Assembly: GCF_014596525.1 (NCBI RefSeq)
Contig: NZ_MSJP01000033.1
Location: 1-64,000, forward strand
DNA: 64,000 nucleotides
Direction of reading: 5' to 3'
Source of the DNA: Streptomyces sp. CBMA291
Lineage (GTDB): Bacteria > Actinomycetota > Actinomycetes > Streptomycetales > Streptomycetaceae
The translations under genes were made by a program, and so were the position numbers. Shown here piece after piece: positions 47,292-57,025 of this stretch (positions are counted from its first letter, which is position 1; each line of letters opens with the position of its first letter). A model generated the notes under the pieces. It did no database searches. It was not told where the DNA came from and was given only the letters and a program-made list of their open reading frames with translations.

Positions 47292-48617
47292 TCACCCCAC
47301 CAGCGCCTCCGCCTCCCCGCCGCCCGATTCCGCGACGATCTCCGCGAGTGTCTGGGGTCTGCGTACCGTCGTGAAGCGCACCCGGTCGTCCGCGTCCACG
47401 GTGAAGCCGTGGACGCCGGGGCGGGGCAGGCTGTTGTACGCGTAGTGGTGCGCGAAGTAGTACGCGCCGGTGTCGGGGAGGGCCACCACGTCGCCGGGGC
47501 GCAGCAGCGGCAGGGCGCGGCCGGTGGCGAGGAGGTCCCCGGCGAAGCAGGCGGGGCCCGCCACGTCCTGGACGGTGACCTCCCCGGTGCGGGGGCGGCC
47601 CGCGGAGTCGTACGCGAGGACGCGCAGGGGCCAGGACTCGGGGGCGTAGACCGTACGGGTGGCGAGCTGGACGCCCGCGTGGGTGAGGGCGACGGCCCGG
47701 CCCCCGGCGCTCTTGGTGTACTCCACGCGGGCGAGGACCGTGCCGTGCTTGGCGAGCAGGGAGCGGCCGAACTCGGTGACGAGCCGGTAGCGCCCGTCGA
47801 AGAGGCCGGGGGCGGTGGTGGCGAGCAGCCGGGCGTACTCCGCGTACGTCGGCGTCTCCTCGTCGGAGGCGAAGTCGACCGGCAGTCCGCCGCCGATGTC
47901 GAGGGTGTCGATCCGGCGCCGTCCGGCCGCCCGGTTGATCTCCTCGGCGAGCGCGTACGTCTCCCGGACGCCCTCGGCCATCAGGGCGAGCGGTACGCCC
48001 TGGGAGCCGGTGTGGGTGTGCAGCCGGGTCAGCCAGGGGCGGGCGAGGAAGGCCTGGACGAGGGCCGCGCGGGCGCCTTCGTCGCGGAGCGCCACACCGA
48101 ACTTGGAGGTGGCGGTCGCGGTCGAGGTGGCACCGATGGCACCGGCTCCGACCTGCGGGTTCACCCGGATGCCCAGGGGCGAGGCGGTGGGCGCGGAGGC
48201 GACGAGGGCGTCGAGCCTGGCGAGTTCCTGGAGGTTGTCGGCGTTGACGGCGATGCCGAGGGCCAGGGCCTCGCGGAGTTCGGCGGGGGTCTTGGCGGGG
48301 GAGTCGAGGACGGTGTGGCGGGGTGGGACCCCGGCGGCGCGGGCGAGGGCGAGTTCGCCGGGGCTGGCGACCTCGGCGCCGATCCCGGCCTCGTGGAGCA
48401 GGCGCAGGACGGGGACGAGGGGGCAGGCCTTGACGGCGAAGGCGTGCAGCACGGGGGCGTCGGTGACGGCGGCGAAGGCACTGGTCAGCGCGGCGGCGGA
48501 GGCGCGGATACCGGCGGTGTCGAGGAGGGCGACGACGGGTGCGGCGGGGGAGAGGAGCCCTTGGTCGACGGAGGCTCGGACGGCGAGGTCGCGACGGGAG
48601 GAGGCCATGGGGGCCAT
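47292..48617 (-). CDS. Fold-type III PLP-dependent decarboxylase (DAP/ornithine decarboxylase-like)
   Basis: A 441-aa protein from ATG 48617 (a second ATG at 48608). The N-terminal alanine-racemase-like barrel carries the PLP lysine in LHAFAVKACPLVPVL, GAEVASPGELALARAAG and the phosphate-binding GGGLPVDF. The C-terminal barrel has EFGRSLLAKHGTVLARVEY, the Cys-containing GPACFAGDLL, and GDVVALPDTGAYYF, as in diaminopimelate decarboxylase. It is shorter and more divergent than housekeeping LysA, so the substrate (DAP, ornithine, lysine or another amino acid) is open. It diverges from the hut operon. Confidence 0.85.
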   Translation of the reverse strand: MAPMASSRRDLAVRASVDQGLLSPAAPVVALLDTAGIRASAAALTSAFAAVTDAPVLHAFAVKACPLVPVLRLLHEAGIGAEVASPGELALARAAGVPPRHTVLDSPAKTPAELREALALGIAVNADNLQELARLDALVASAPTASPLGIRVNPQVGAGAIGATSTATATSKFGVALRDEGARAALVQAFLARPWLTRLHTHTGSQGVPLALMAEGVRETYALAEEINRAAGRRRIDTLDIGGGLPVDFASDEETPTYAEYARLLATTAPGLFDGRYRLVTEFGRSLLAKHGTVLARVEYTKSAGGRAVALTHAGVQLATRTVYAPESWPLRVLAYDSAGRPRTGEVTVQDVAGPACFAGDLLATGRALPLLRPGDVVALPDTGAYYFAHHYAYNSLPRPGVHGFTVDADDRVRFTTVRRPQTLAEIVAESGGGEAEALVG

Positions 48618-48730
48618 CCCACCACCTCGGCGGGGCGGGGGCGGGTCGTATGTGCCATCCCGCCGTCTCGACGGGAGCGGGTCATGTGGGTCACGCGGGG
48701 CACATGGGTCACGCGGGGCGCCCCGCCCTG

Positions 48731-48759
48731 TTGACTACAACTATTCATGACGCCAGGAT
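48731..48759 (+). promoter_or_regulatory. Putative hutU promoter
   Basis: TTGACT (48731-48736) and CAGGAT (48754-48759) are separated by 17 bp, 36 bp before the hutU start. The spacer holds an A/T-rich segment ACAACTATTCATGA, unusual in this GC-rich region, that could be a regulator site; it shares AACTAT with the complementary strand of the RpiR-side palindrome. Confidence 0.5.
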
Positions 48760-48794
48760 GTGAATATCCGAGCGACATTCGAGGAGGCACCGCC

Positions 48795-50507
48795 ATGTCA
48801 GGACCCCGCCCCGTACGGGCCCCGCGCGGTACGGAACTGAGCGCCCTGGGATGGCAGCAGGAGGCCGCCCTCCGTATGCTCCAGAACAACCTGGACCCCG
48901 AGGTCGCCGAGCACCCCGACAAGCTCGTCGTCTACGGCGGCACCGGCAAGGCGGCCCGCGACTGGCGCTCCTTCGACGCCATGGTCCGCACCCTGCGCAC
49001 CCTCAAGCAGGACGAGACGATGCTCGTCCAGTCCGGGCGCCCCGTCGGCGTCATGCAGACCCACGAATGGGCCCCGCGCGTCCTCATCGCCAACTCCAAC
49101 CTGGTCGGCGACTGGGCCAACTGGGAGGAGTTCCGGCGCCTGGAACAGCTCGGCCTCACCATGTACGGGCAGATGACCGCCGGGTCCTGGATCTACATCG
49201 GCACCCAGGGCATCCTCCAGGGCACCTACGAGACCTTCGCCGCCGTCGCCGCCAAGAAGTTCGGCGGCACCCTCGCCGGGACGATCACCCTCACGGCGGG
49301 ACTCGGCGGCATGGGCGGCGCCCAGCCCCTCGCCGTGACGATGAACGACGGCGTCGCGATCTGCGTCGACTGCGACCCGCGCGCCATCGAGCGCCGTATC
49401 GAGCACAAGTACCTGGACGTGCGGGCCGACTCCCCCGCACACGCCCTCCGGCTCGCCACCGAGGCGCGCGACGCCCGCCGCCCGCTCTCCATCGGCCTCC
49501 TCGGCAACGCCGCCGAACTGCTTCCGGCGCTGCTCGCCGAAGGCGCCCCGATCGACATCGTCACCGACCAGACCAGCGCCCACGACCCGCTCGCCTACCT
49601 CCCCGTCGGCGTCGACTTCGACGACATGGCGGACGCGGCGGCCAAGGACCCGGCCGGGTTCACCACCCGCGCCCGCGAGTCCATGGCCCGGCACGTCGAG
49701 GCCATGGTCGGCTTCATGGACGCCGGGGCCGAGGTCTTCGACTACGGCAACTCCATCCGGGGCGAGGCGCGACTCGCCGGATACGAGCGGGCGTTCGCCT
49801 TCCCCGGCTTCGTCCCCGCCTACATCCGCCCGCTGTTCTGCGAGGGCAAGGGCCCCTTCCGCTGGGCCGCGCTCTCCGGCGAGGCCTCCGACATCCACAA
49901 GACCGACAAGGCGATCCTGGACCTGTTCCCCGAGAACGAGTCCCTGCACCGCTGGATCAAGATGGCCGGCGAGCGCGTCCACTTCCAGGGCCTGCCCGCC
50001 CGGATCTGCTGGCTCGGCTACGGCGAGCGGGACCGCGCGGGCGAGCGCTTCAACGACATGGTGGCCTCCGGCGAACTCACCGCGCCCCTCGCCATCGGCC
50101 GCGACCACCTCGACTGTGGCTCGGTGGCCTCCCCGTACCGCGAGACGGAGGCCATGCGCGACGGCTCCGACGCCATCGCCGACTGGCCGCTGCTCAACGC
50201 CATGGTCAACGTCGCCTCCGGCGCCTCCTGGGTCTCCCTCCACCACGGCGGCGGCGTCGGCATGGGCCGCTCGATCCACGCCGGGCAGGTCACCGTCGCC
50301 GACGGCACCCCGCTGGCCGGGGAGAAGATCCGCCGGGTGCTCACCAACGACCCCGGCATGGGCGTCATCCGCCATGTCGACGCGGGCTACGAAGGCGCCG
50401 AACGGGTCGCGGAGGAGAAGGGCGTCCGGGTGCCGATGCGCGAGGGCGGGGCCGGGGAAAGGACGGCTGCCGAAGCCGCCGCCGACGGTGGGGCGGCCTC
50501 CGCGTGA
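48795..50507 (+). CDS. hutU: Urocanate hydratase (urocanase)
   Basis: A 570-aa protein. GAGGAGG lies 7-8 nt before ATG 48795. Urocanase signatures are present: [44 protein letters not shown], the NAD-binding [21 protein letters not shown], and [21 protein letters not shown]. It hydrates urocanate to 4-imidazolone-5-propionate, the second step of histidine degradation, using tightly bound NAD+. It leads a four-gene operon: the next gene starts inside its stop codon (GTGA). No histidine ammonia-lyase gene is in this window. Confidence 0.97.
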   Translation: MSGPRPVRAPRGTELSALGWQQEAALRMLQNNLDPEVAEHPDKLVVYGGTGKAARDWRSFDAMVRTLRTLKQDETMLVQSGRPVGVMQTHEWAPRVLIANSNLVGDWANWEEFRRLEQLGLTMYGQMTAGSWIYIGTQGILQGTYETFAAVAAKKFGGTLAGTITLTAGLGGMGGAQPLAVTMNDGVAICVDCDPRAIERRIEHKYLDVRADSPAHALRLATEARDARRPLSIGLLGNAAELLPALLAEGAPIDIVTDQTSAHDPLAYLPVGVDFDDMADAAAKDPAGFTTRARESMARHVEAMVGFMDAGAEVFDYGNSIRGEARLAGYERAFAFPGFVPAYIRPLFCEGKGPFRWAALSGEASDIHKTDKAILDLFPENESLHRWIKMAGERVHFQGLPARICWLGYGERDRAGERFNDMVASGELTAPLAIGRDHLDCGSVASPYRETEAMRDGSDAIADWPLLNAMVNVASGASWVSLHHGGGVGMGRSIHAGQVTVADGTPLAGEKIRRVLTNDPGMGVIRHVDAGYEGAERVAEEKGVRVPMREGGAGERTAAEAAADGGAASA

Positions 50508-51721
50508 GTGACACGTTCCACGCCATGTGGCGGTCGCTGCGCCCCCTCGGCCGCAGCGCCGCCACCGGCGGCTACCGGCGCTACGCCTGGACCGAGGCCG
50601 ACGCCGACGTCCGTCTCTGGTTCCGCATGCAGGCCGAGGCCCGCCGTCTCGACGTCGAGACCGACCGCAACGGCAACCAGTGGGCCTGGCTCGGCGACCC
50701 CACCGCGGGCGACGCCGTCGTCACCGGCTCCCACCTCGACTCCGTCCCCGACGGCGGCGCCTTCGACGGCCCCCTCGGCGTCGTCTCCGCCTTCGCGGCC
50801 CTCGACGAACTCCGCGCCCGCAAGGTCTCCTTCAAGCGCCCCCTCGCCATCGTCAACTTCGGCGACGAGGAAGGCGCCCGCTTCGGCCTCGCCTGCGTCG
50901 GCTCCCGGCTCGCCGCGGGACAACTGACGAAGGAGCAGGCGTACGAGCTTCGCGACGCCTCCGGCACCAGCCTCCCGCAGGCCATGGAGGCGGCGGGCCA
51001 CGACCCCTCGGGCATCGGCCCCGACCCCGAACGCCTGGCCCGTATCGGCGCCTTCGTCGAACTCCACGTCGAACAGGGCCGGTCCCTCGACCTCTCCGGC
51101 GACCCCGTCGGCATCGCCTCCTCCATCTGGCCGCACGGCCGCTGGCGGTACGACTTCGCGGGCGAGGCCAACCACGCCGGGACCACCCGGCTCGTCGACC
51201 GCCGCGATCCGATGCTCGGCTACGCGGAGACCGTCCTCGCCGCCCGCCGCGAGGCCGAGCTGACGGGCGCCGTCGCCACCTTCGGCAAGATCGCCGTCGA
51301 ACCCAACGGCGTCAACGCCATCCCCTCCCTCGTCCGGGGCTGGCTCGACGCCCGCGCCGCCGACCAGGAATCCCTGGACACCCTCGTCGCCGGGGTCGAG
51401 ACCGCCGCCCGCGAGCACGCCGCCCGGCACGGCGTCGACCTCACCGTCGTCCGCGAGTCCTTCACCCCGGTCGTCGACTTCTCGCACGCCCTGCGCGACG
51501 AGCTGGCCCGCGTCCTCGGCGCCACCGGAAAGGTCCCCGTCCTCGGCACCGGAGCGGGACACGACGCCGGAATCCTCTCCGCCTCGGTCCCGACCGCCAT
51601 GCTGTTCGTACGGAACCCCACCGGCGTCTCGCACTCCCCGGCCGAGTCCGCCGCCGAGGACGACTGCGTGGCCGGGGTCCTCGCACTCGCCGACGTACTG
51701 GAGGAGCTGGCGTGCCGCTGA
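50504..51721 (+). CDS. M20-family amidohydrolase (annotated type: allantoate amidohydrolase) in the hut operon
   Basis: A 405-aa protein from GTG 50504. Dinuclear metal-site motifs of the M20/AllC-UAC family are visible: [54 protein letters not shown] and near the end [11 protein letters not shown]. It belongs to the allantoate/N-carbamoyl amino-acid amidohydrolase group. Locked between hutU and hutF by overlaps, and with no hutG visible, its likely role is hydrolysis of a histidine-pathway acyl-glutamate such as N-formylglutamate; that is inference. Confidence 0.9.
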   Translation: MSDTFHAMWRSLRPLGRSAATGGYRRYAWTEADADVRLWFRMQAEARRLDVETDRNGNQWAWLGDPTAGDAVVTGSHLDSVPDGGAFDGPLGVVSAFAALDELRARKVSFKRPLAIVNFGDEEGARFGLACVGSRLAAGQLTKEQAYELRDASGTSLPQAMEAAGHDPSGIGPDPERLARIGAFVELHVEQGRSLDLSGDPVGIASSIWPHGRWRYDFAGEANHAGTTRLVDRRDPMLGYAETVLAARREAELTGAVATFGKIAVEPNGVNAIPSLVRGWLDARAADQESLDTLVAGVETAAREHAARHGVDLTVVRESFTPVVDFSHALRDELARVLGATGKVPVLGTGAGHDAGILSASVPTAMLFVRNPTGVSHSPAESAAEDDCVAGVLALADVLEELACR

Positions 51722-53052
51722 CGACGTACTGGCTGGAACACGCCTGGCTCGACACCCACGTCGAGCCGGGCGTGGCCCTGGACGTGACCGCGGACGGCCG
51801 GATCGGCGCCGTCCGCACCGGGACGACGACACCCCCGCAGGGCGCCGAGATCCTGCGCGGGCTCACCGTCCCCGGCCTCGCCAACACCCACTCGCACGCT
51901 TTCCACCGCGCCCTGCGCGGCACCGTCCAGGTCGGCTCCGGCACCTTCTGGACCTGGCGCGAGATCATGTACGGCATCGCCCAGCGGCTCACCCCCGACA
52001 GCTACTTCGCGCTCGCCCGCGCCGTCTACGCGGAGATGGCCCTCGCCGGGATCACCGCCGTCGGCGAGTTCCACTACGTCCACCACGCCCCCGGCGGCAC
52101 CCCCTACGCCGACCCCAACGCCATGGGCGAGGCCCTGATCGCCGCCGCCGCCGACGCGGGAATCCGCCTCACCCTCCTTGACACCGCCTATCTCTCCTCC
52201 GGCTTCGGCGCCGCCCCCGAGCCCCACCAGCTCCGCTTCAGCGACGGCACCGCCGACGCCTGGGCCGAACGGGTGAGCGCCCTCAAGGAACACGACGGCG
52301 TACGCCTCGGCGCGGCCATCCACTCCGTCCGCGCCGTCCCCGCAGGCCAGCTCGCCACCGTCGCCCGCTGGGCCCAGGACCGGCAGGCCCCCCTGCACGT
52401 CCACCTCTCCGAACAGACCGCCGAGAACGACGCCTGCCTGGCCGCCCACGGCATGACCCCCACCCGGCTGCTCGCCGAACACGGCGTCCTCGGCGCCCGC
52501 ACCACCGGCGTCCACAACACGCACCTCACCGACGACGACATCGCCCTCCTCGGCTCCACCGGCACCGGCACCTGCATGTGCCCCACCACCGAACGCGACC
52601 TCGCCGACGGCATCGGACCCGCCGCCGCCCTCCGGAAAGCGGGCTCCCCGCTCTCCCTCGGCAGCGACAGCCACGCCGTCGTCGACCTCCTCGAAGAGGC
52701 CCGCGCGATGGAACTCGACGAGCGGCTGCGCACCCGCACCCGGGGCCACTGGACCGCCGCCGCGCTGCTGCGCGCCGCCACCGCCGACGGCCACGCGGCC
52801 CTCGGCAGGCCCGACGCGGGCAGCCTCGCGCCCGGCGCGCTCGCCGACTTCGCCACGATCGCCCTCGACTCGGTCAGGACAGCGGGACCGGTACCGCGTC
52901 TGGCAGCCGAGACGGCGGTATTCGCAGCGTCGGCCGCGGATGTGCGGCACACGGTCGTGGGCGGCCGTCACCTCGTCCGGGACGGGGCGCACGCGACCGT
53001 ACCCGACGTGGCCGGAGCCCTCGCGGACTCGATCGCCGCCCTGCGCGGCTGA
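51712..53052 (+). CDS. hutF: Formimidoylglutamate deiminase
   Basis: A 446-aa amidohydrolase-superfamily protein from GTG 51712, overlapping the previous gene by 10 bp. Metal ligands: [15 protein letters not shown], then [17 protein letters not shown] and [39 protein letters not shown] is a HutF hallmark. It converts N-formimino-L-glutamate to N-formyl-L-glutamate with ammonia release, the five-step (HutF/HutG) branch of histidine degradation. Confidence 0.94.
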   Translation: MPLTTYWLEHAWLDTHVEPGVALDVTADGRIGAVRTGTTTPPQGAEILRGLTVPGLANTHSHAFHRALRGTVQVGSGTFWTWREIMYGIAQRLTPDSYFALARAVYAEMALAGITAVGEFHYVHHAPGGTPYADPNAMGEALIAAAADAGIRLTLLDTAYLSSGFGAAPEPHQLRFSDGTADAWAERVSALKEHDGVRLGAAIHSVRAVPAGQLATVARWAQDRQAPLHVHLSEQTAENDACLAAHGMTPTRLLAEHGVLGARTTGVHNTHLTDDDIALLGSTGTGTCMCPTTERDLADGIGPAAALRKAGSPLSLGSDSHAVVDLLEEARAMELDERLRTRTRGHWTAAALLRAATADGHAALGRPDAGSLAPGALADFATIALDSVRTAGPVPRLAAETAVFAASAADVRHTVVGGRHLVRDGAHATVPDVAGALADSIAALRG

Positions 53053-53066
53053 AGGAGACACCCCTC

Positions 53067-54314
53067 ATGAACACCGGCCCCGCGGCGAGGAACAACCCGA
53101 CGGCGACCCCCGCCCCCACGAGCGCGAACAGCGCCGTGGCGACGGCGGCCACCGCCATCGTCAACATCGCCAGCCTCGTCACCAACGACCCCTCCCTCGG
53201 TGATGGATCCCCCCTGGGCCTGATCCGGGACGCGGCCGTCGTCGTCGAAGGCGACCGAGTCGTCTGGATCGGTGAGTCGAGCAAAGCACCCGCCACTGAC
53301 AACCGGGTCGACGCGGAAGGCCGGGCCGTCCTCCCCGGCTTCGTCGACTCCCACTCCCACCTCGTCTTCGCCGGCGACCGCACCGCCGAGTTCAACGCCC
53401 GCATGTCCGGCCGGGCTTACGCCGCCGGCGGCATCCGCACCACGGTCGCGGCGACCCGGGCGGCCACCGACGAGGACCTCGCGCGCAACCTCGCCCACCA
53501 CCTCGACGAAGCCCTCCGCCAGGGCACGACGACCTTCGAGACCAAGTCCGGCTACGGCCTGACCGTCGAGGACGAGGCCCGCGCCCTGCGCATCGCGTCC
53601 GCCCACACCGACGAGGTCACCTACCTCGGCGCGCACATCGTCGCCCCCGAGTACGCCGACGACCCCGCCGCCTATGTGGAGCTGGTCACCGGCGAGATGC
53701 TCGACGCCTGCGCCCCGTACGCGCGTTGGGTGGACGTCTTCTGCGAGAAGGGCGCCTTCGACGGCGACCAGGCCCGCGCGATCCTCACCGCGGGAAAGGC
53801 GAAGGGCCTCCACCCCCGGGTGCACGCCAACCAGTTGACGTACGGCCCCGGCGTCCAACTGGCGGTGGAACTGGACGCGGCGAGCGCCGACCACTGCACC
53901 CACCTCACGGACGCCGACGTCGACGCCCTCGCGAACGGAGGCACGGTCGCCACCCTCCTCCCGGGCGCCGAGTTCTCCACCCGCGCCACCTGGCCGGACG
54001 CCCGCCGCCTCCTGGACGCGGGCGTGACGGTCGCCCTCTCCACCGACTGCAACCCGGGCTCCTCCTTCACCTCCTCCGTCCCCTTCTGCGTCGCCCTCGC
54101 GGTCCGGGACATGGGCATGACCCCCGACGAGGCGGTCTGGTCGGCCACCGCGGGCGGCGCGAAGGCCCTCCGCCGCACCGACATCGGCCGCCTCACCCCC
54201 GGCACCCGAGCCGACCTCACCCTCCTGGACGCCCCCTCCCACGTCCACCTGGCCTACCGCCCGGGAGTCCCGCTGGTCCGGGAGGTGTGGCGGGCGGGGG
54301 TGCGGGTGGTGTGA
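53067..54314 (+). CDS. hutI: Imidazolonepropionase
   Basis: A 415-aa protein from ATG 53067 (GAAGGAG upstream), 14 bp after hutF. An Ala/Thr-rich N-terminal extension of about 30 residues precedes the enzyme: [18 protein letters not shown] (metal His pair), [76 protein letters not shown] and [13 protein letters not shown]. It opens the imidazolone ring to give N-formimino-L-glutamate, the step between HutU and HutF. Confidence 0.96.
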   Translation: MNTGPAARNNPTATPAPTSANSAVATAATAIVNIASLVTNDPSLGDGSPLGLIRDAAVVVEGDRVVWIGESSKAPATDNRVDAEGRAVLPGFVDSHSHLVFAGDRTAEFNARMSGRAYAAGGIRTTVAATRAATDEDLARNLAHHLDEALRQGTTTFETKSGYGLTVEDEARALRIASAHTDEVTYLGAHIVAPEYADDPAAYVELVTGEMLDACAPYARWVDVFCEKGAFDGDQARAILTAGKAKGLHPRVHANQLTYGPGVQLAVELDAASADHCTHLTDADVDALANGGTVATLLPGAEFSTRATWPDARRLLDAGVTVALSTDCNPGSSFTSSVPFCVALAVRDMGMTPDEAVWSATAGGAKALRRTDIGRLTPGTRADLTLLDAPSHVHLAYRPGVPLVREVWRAGVRVV

Positions 54315-54451
54315 GGCGCGGATCGCCCCCGACCCGGACGGCCCTGCCGACGGGCCCCCGCCCCTGCCCCGCACGCCAGCCCCGCACCTCAACCCCGGAC
54401 CCCAAACCCCCCGCCCCAAGCCCCCCACCAGCCGCGATACGCTAAGAGTCC

Positions 54452-55096
54452 ATGGAAGCCACCACCGCTCTATGGTCCTTCGCCCTCGTCGTAGGGCTGC
54501 TCACCCTCACCCCCGGTCTCGACACCGCTCTCATCCTGCGGACCTCCGCGCTCGGGCATCGGGCCCGTGCCTGGGGTGTCGTCCTCGGGATCCAGACCGG
54601 GACCCTGATCTGGGGGGCCTTCACCTCCCTCGGAGTCACCGCGCTCCTCACCGCCTCCCGGCTCGCCTACGACGTGCTCCGCTGGGCCGGTGCCCTCTAT
54701 CTGCTCTGGATGGGGATCAAGATGCTCCGCGCCACCTTCCGGCGCGGCGCCGCCGCCGACGAGGGCGCCGACGAAGGCGCGACCGCCGGGCAGGACTCGT
54801 TCCTCGCGGGCTGGCGGCAGGGCACCTTCACCAATCTCCTCAACCCCAAGGCCGGCGCCTTCTACGTGGCCGTCCTGCCGCAGTTCCTCCCGGCAGGCGG
54901 AGACCACCACCTCGCCATGGGGCTCCTGCTCACCAGCGAGCACATCGTCCTCGGCCTGATCTGGTCCACCGTCCTCATCGCCTTCGCCCGGCTCCTGCGC
55001 GAGCAGCTGCGCCGCCCCCGGGCCCGCCGCGTCCTCGACCGGATCACCGGCACCGTCATCGCCGCCTTCGGCGTCCGGCTCGCGATGTCCGGCTGA
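54452..55096 (+). CDS. LysE/RhtB-family amino-acid exporter
   Basis: A 214-aa membrane protein from ATG 54452 with five to six helices. It shows the LysE signature LTLTPGLDTALILRTSALGHRARAWGVVLGIQTG near the N-terminus, then LRWAGALYLLWMGIKMLRATF, a hydrophilic loop (about 98-115), the conserved WRQGTFTNLLNPKAGAFYVAVLPQFLP and two further helices. The family exports amino acids or related small solutes. No operon partner; a Pro-rich untranslated stretch separates it from hutI. Confidence 0.94.
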   Translation: MEATTALWSFALVVGLLTLTPGLDTALILRTSALGHRARAWGVVLGIQTGTLIWGAFTSLGVTALLTASRLAYDVLRWAGALYLLWMGIKMLRATFRRGAAADEGADEGATAGQDSFLAGWRQGTFTNLLNPKAGAFYVAVLPQFLPAGGDHHLAMGLLLTSEHIVLGLIWSTVLIAFARLLREQLRRPRARRVLDRITGTVIAAFGVRLAMSG

Positions 55097-55191
55097 GGCC
55101 GGACCCCCGGTTTCCCTGTCTCGCCGGGTGCCGGACGGGTACCGTCCTGTCCTGGCAGGACCACAGGGGGGAAGACCGGGGGGTCGGCAGG

Positions 55192-56283
55192 GTGGGCGCT
55201 GTCCGCATACGGGTCATGAGGGCGCGGGAGCTGGGTACGCGCGAGGTCGAGGCGTGGCGCGAGCTGCGCGTCAAGTCCGGCGCGCCCGCGAACCCCTTCA
55301 TGGAACCGGAGTTCACCCAGGCCGTCGCCGCCGTACGGCCCCGCTCCCGGGTCGCCGTCTGGTGGGAGGACGGCGAGCCCGTCGGCTTCTTCCCGTACGA
55401 GAAGGGCCCCTTGGGGCAGGGCCGCGCCATCGGCCACGGCGTCTCCGACTGCCAGGGCGCCGTCCTGCGCCCCGGCCTCCACCCCGCCGCACAGGTCCTG
55501 CTGCGCCAATGCGGCCTCGCCAGCTGGGAGTTCGACAACCTGGAGTCCGGCCAACGGGTCTTCGAAGGCGCCGCCGTCGGGGAGTTCGCCTCGCCCGTCA
55601 TCGACGTCGGCGAGGGCTACCAGGCCTACGAGGCGCTGCTGCGGGTCCAGTCGCCGAAGTTCCTCAGGACCACCCTCGCCAAGGAACGCAGGCTCGCCCG
55701 CGGCGCCCACGGCGACCTCCGGTTCGTCTTCGACGAGCGCGACCCGGCCGCCCTGCGCACCCTCATGCGGTGGAAGTCCGCCCAGTACCGCAGGACCGGC
55801 CGCCGCGACCGCTTCGCCCAGGAGTGGATCACCACCCTGGTCCACCGCCTCCACGCCCTGCGCGCCCCCGGCTGCTCCGGAGTCCTGTCCGTCCTCTACG
55901 CCGGGGACCGGCCCGTCGCCGCCCACTTCGGGCTCCGCTCGGCGACCGTCCTCTCCTGCTGGTTCCCCGCCTACGACCCCGAGTTCGCCAAGTACTCGCC
56001 CGGACTCGTCCTCCATCTGCGGATGGCGGAGGCCGCCGCCGCCGCCGGGATCGGCATGCTCGACCTCGGGCGCGGCTCCGCCGAGTACAAGGACGCCCTG
56101 AAGACGGGCGAGCTGACCGTGTACGAGGGGGCCGTCGTCCGGCCCGGCCCACGGGCGTCCCTCCACTGGCTACGGCGGGAGCCCGCCCGCCGCGCCCACG
56201 CCTACGTCCGCGCCCGCCCGGCCCTCGCCGCCCGAGGCCGCACCACCCTCAACCACCTCGCCCGCCTGCGGGGCCCCCGTTAA
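55192..56283 (+). CDS. FemAB/CelD-like GNAT-fold acyltransferase
   Basis: A 363-aa protein with the Acetyltransf_6 (FemAB-like GNAT) pattern: PNPFMEPEFT-type opening (ANPFMEPEFTQAVAAVRPRSRVAVWWEDGEPVGFFPYEKG), SPKFLRTTLAKERRLARGAHGDLRFVFDE, WKSAQYRRTGRRDRFAQEW, VLSVLYAGDRPVAAHFGLRSATVLSCWFPAYDPEFAKYSPGLVLHLRMAEAAAAAGI and DLGRGSAEYKDALKTGE. Such proteins modify polysaccharides or peptidoglycan precursors and are common in exopolysaccharide loci. GTG 55192 was chosen; ATG 55216 is in frame. It starts a rightward run that includes a GT2 and a polysaccharide deacetylase. Confidence 0.87.
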   Translation: MGAVRIRVMRARELGTREVEAWRELRVKSGAPANPFMEPEFTQAVAAVRPRSRVAVWWEDGEPVGFFPYEKGPLGQGRAIGHGVSDCQGAVLRPGLHPAAQVLLRQCGLASWEFDNLESGQRVFEGAAVGEFASPVIDVGEGYQAYEALLRVQSPKFLRTTLAKERRLARGAHGDLRFVFDERDPAALRTLMRWKSAQYRRTGRRDRFAQEWITTLVHRLHALRAPGCSGVLSVLYAGDRPVAAHFGLRSATVLSCWFPAYDPEFAKYSPGLVLHLRMAEAAAAAGIGMLDLGRGSAEYKDALKTGELTVYEGAVVRPGPRASLHWLRREPARRAHAYVRARPALAARGRTTLNHLARLRGPR

Positions 56284-56311
56284 CGGCCCCGGGGAGCGGG
56301 CTGCCCCCGCG

Positions 56312-57025
56312 ATGCTGCCGCCGCCCGCCGCGCCCGTGATGCCGGGCTTCGTCGTCCCTGCGGTGCCGCTGCCTGTCGCACCTGCGGTGCCGCCGCCTGT
56401 CGCGCCCGTGATGCCGGGCTTCGTGGTCCCTGCGGTGCCGGGCCTCGTCGTCCCTGCGGGGTCGCCGCCTGTCGCGCCCGTGATGCCGGGCTCCGTCGTT
56501 CCTGCGGTGCCAGGCCTCGTCGTCCCTGCGGGATCGTCGCCAGCCGTCCCTACGGGGTCATTGCCCGCCGCCCTTACAGGGTCGCCACCCGTTGCTCCCG
56601 CGATGCCGGGCCCCGTCGCCCCCGCACCGGCCGGTCCCCGTCTCGCATCGGTCGGTCCCGGTCCCGGCCCCGCACCTGCCAGCCCCGGTCCCATCCCGGC
56701 TGCGCCCCGTCCCGTACGGCCCGGACCTGCTTCCGTGCCGCCCGCCCCCGTCTCTGTGCCGCCCGCCCCCGGCCCCGCCCCCGCCCCCGCCTCCGTCTCC
56801 GTCTCCGCGACGCCCGCCCCCGGCCCCGTACCACCAGCCCCCGACGCCGTGGCCGCCCCGCCCGTCCCCCTCCCGGCCGCCTCCGTCCCCCTCCCGGCCG
56901 CCTCCGTCCCCCTCCCGGCCGCCTCCACCCCGTTCCCGGCCGCCTCCGCCCCCGTCCCCGCCCCGCTCGCCCCCTCCCTGCCCGGCGGTCGCCCTCGTCC
57001 CCGTTCGTGGAGCGATCCCCGATGA
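56312..57025 (+). CDS. Repeat-rich Pro/Ala/Val low-complexity ORF, coupled to the GT2 gene
   Basis: A 237-codon frame made of repeats: a 24-residue unit (PPVAPVMPGFVVPAVPGLVV plus PAGS) occurs twice with a partial third, and near the end a 7-residue unit VPLPAAS recurs. The DNA period is 72 bp, then 21 bp, both multiples of three. Its stop overlaps the GT2 ATG (ATGA), the arrangement seen in real operons. Against it: high GC leaves several frames open here (the opposite strand reads collagen-like Gly-Thr repeats) and no known domain is present. It could be a wall-spanning linker protein or merely non-coding repeat DNA. Confidence 0.4.
   Translation: MLPPPAAPVMPGFVVPAVPLPVAPAVPPPVAPVMPGFVVPAVPGLVVPAGSPPVAPVMPGSVVPAVPGLVVPAGSSPAVPTGSLPAALTGSPPVAPAMPGPVAPAPAGPRLASVGPGPGPAPASPGPIPAAPRPVRPGPASVPPAPVSVPPAPGPAPAPASVSVSATPAPGPVPPAPDAVAAPPVPLPAASVPLPAASVPLPAASTPFPAASAPVPAPLAPSLPGGRPRPRSWSDPR
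56392..56540. repeat. 72-bp tandem repeat
   Basis: Two nearly identical copies (from 56392 and 56464) with a degenerate partial copy just upstream. The unit begins GCCGCCTGTCGCGCCCGTGA. It lies inside the low-complexity ORF and keeps its frame. Confidence 0.75.
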
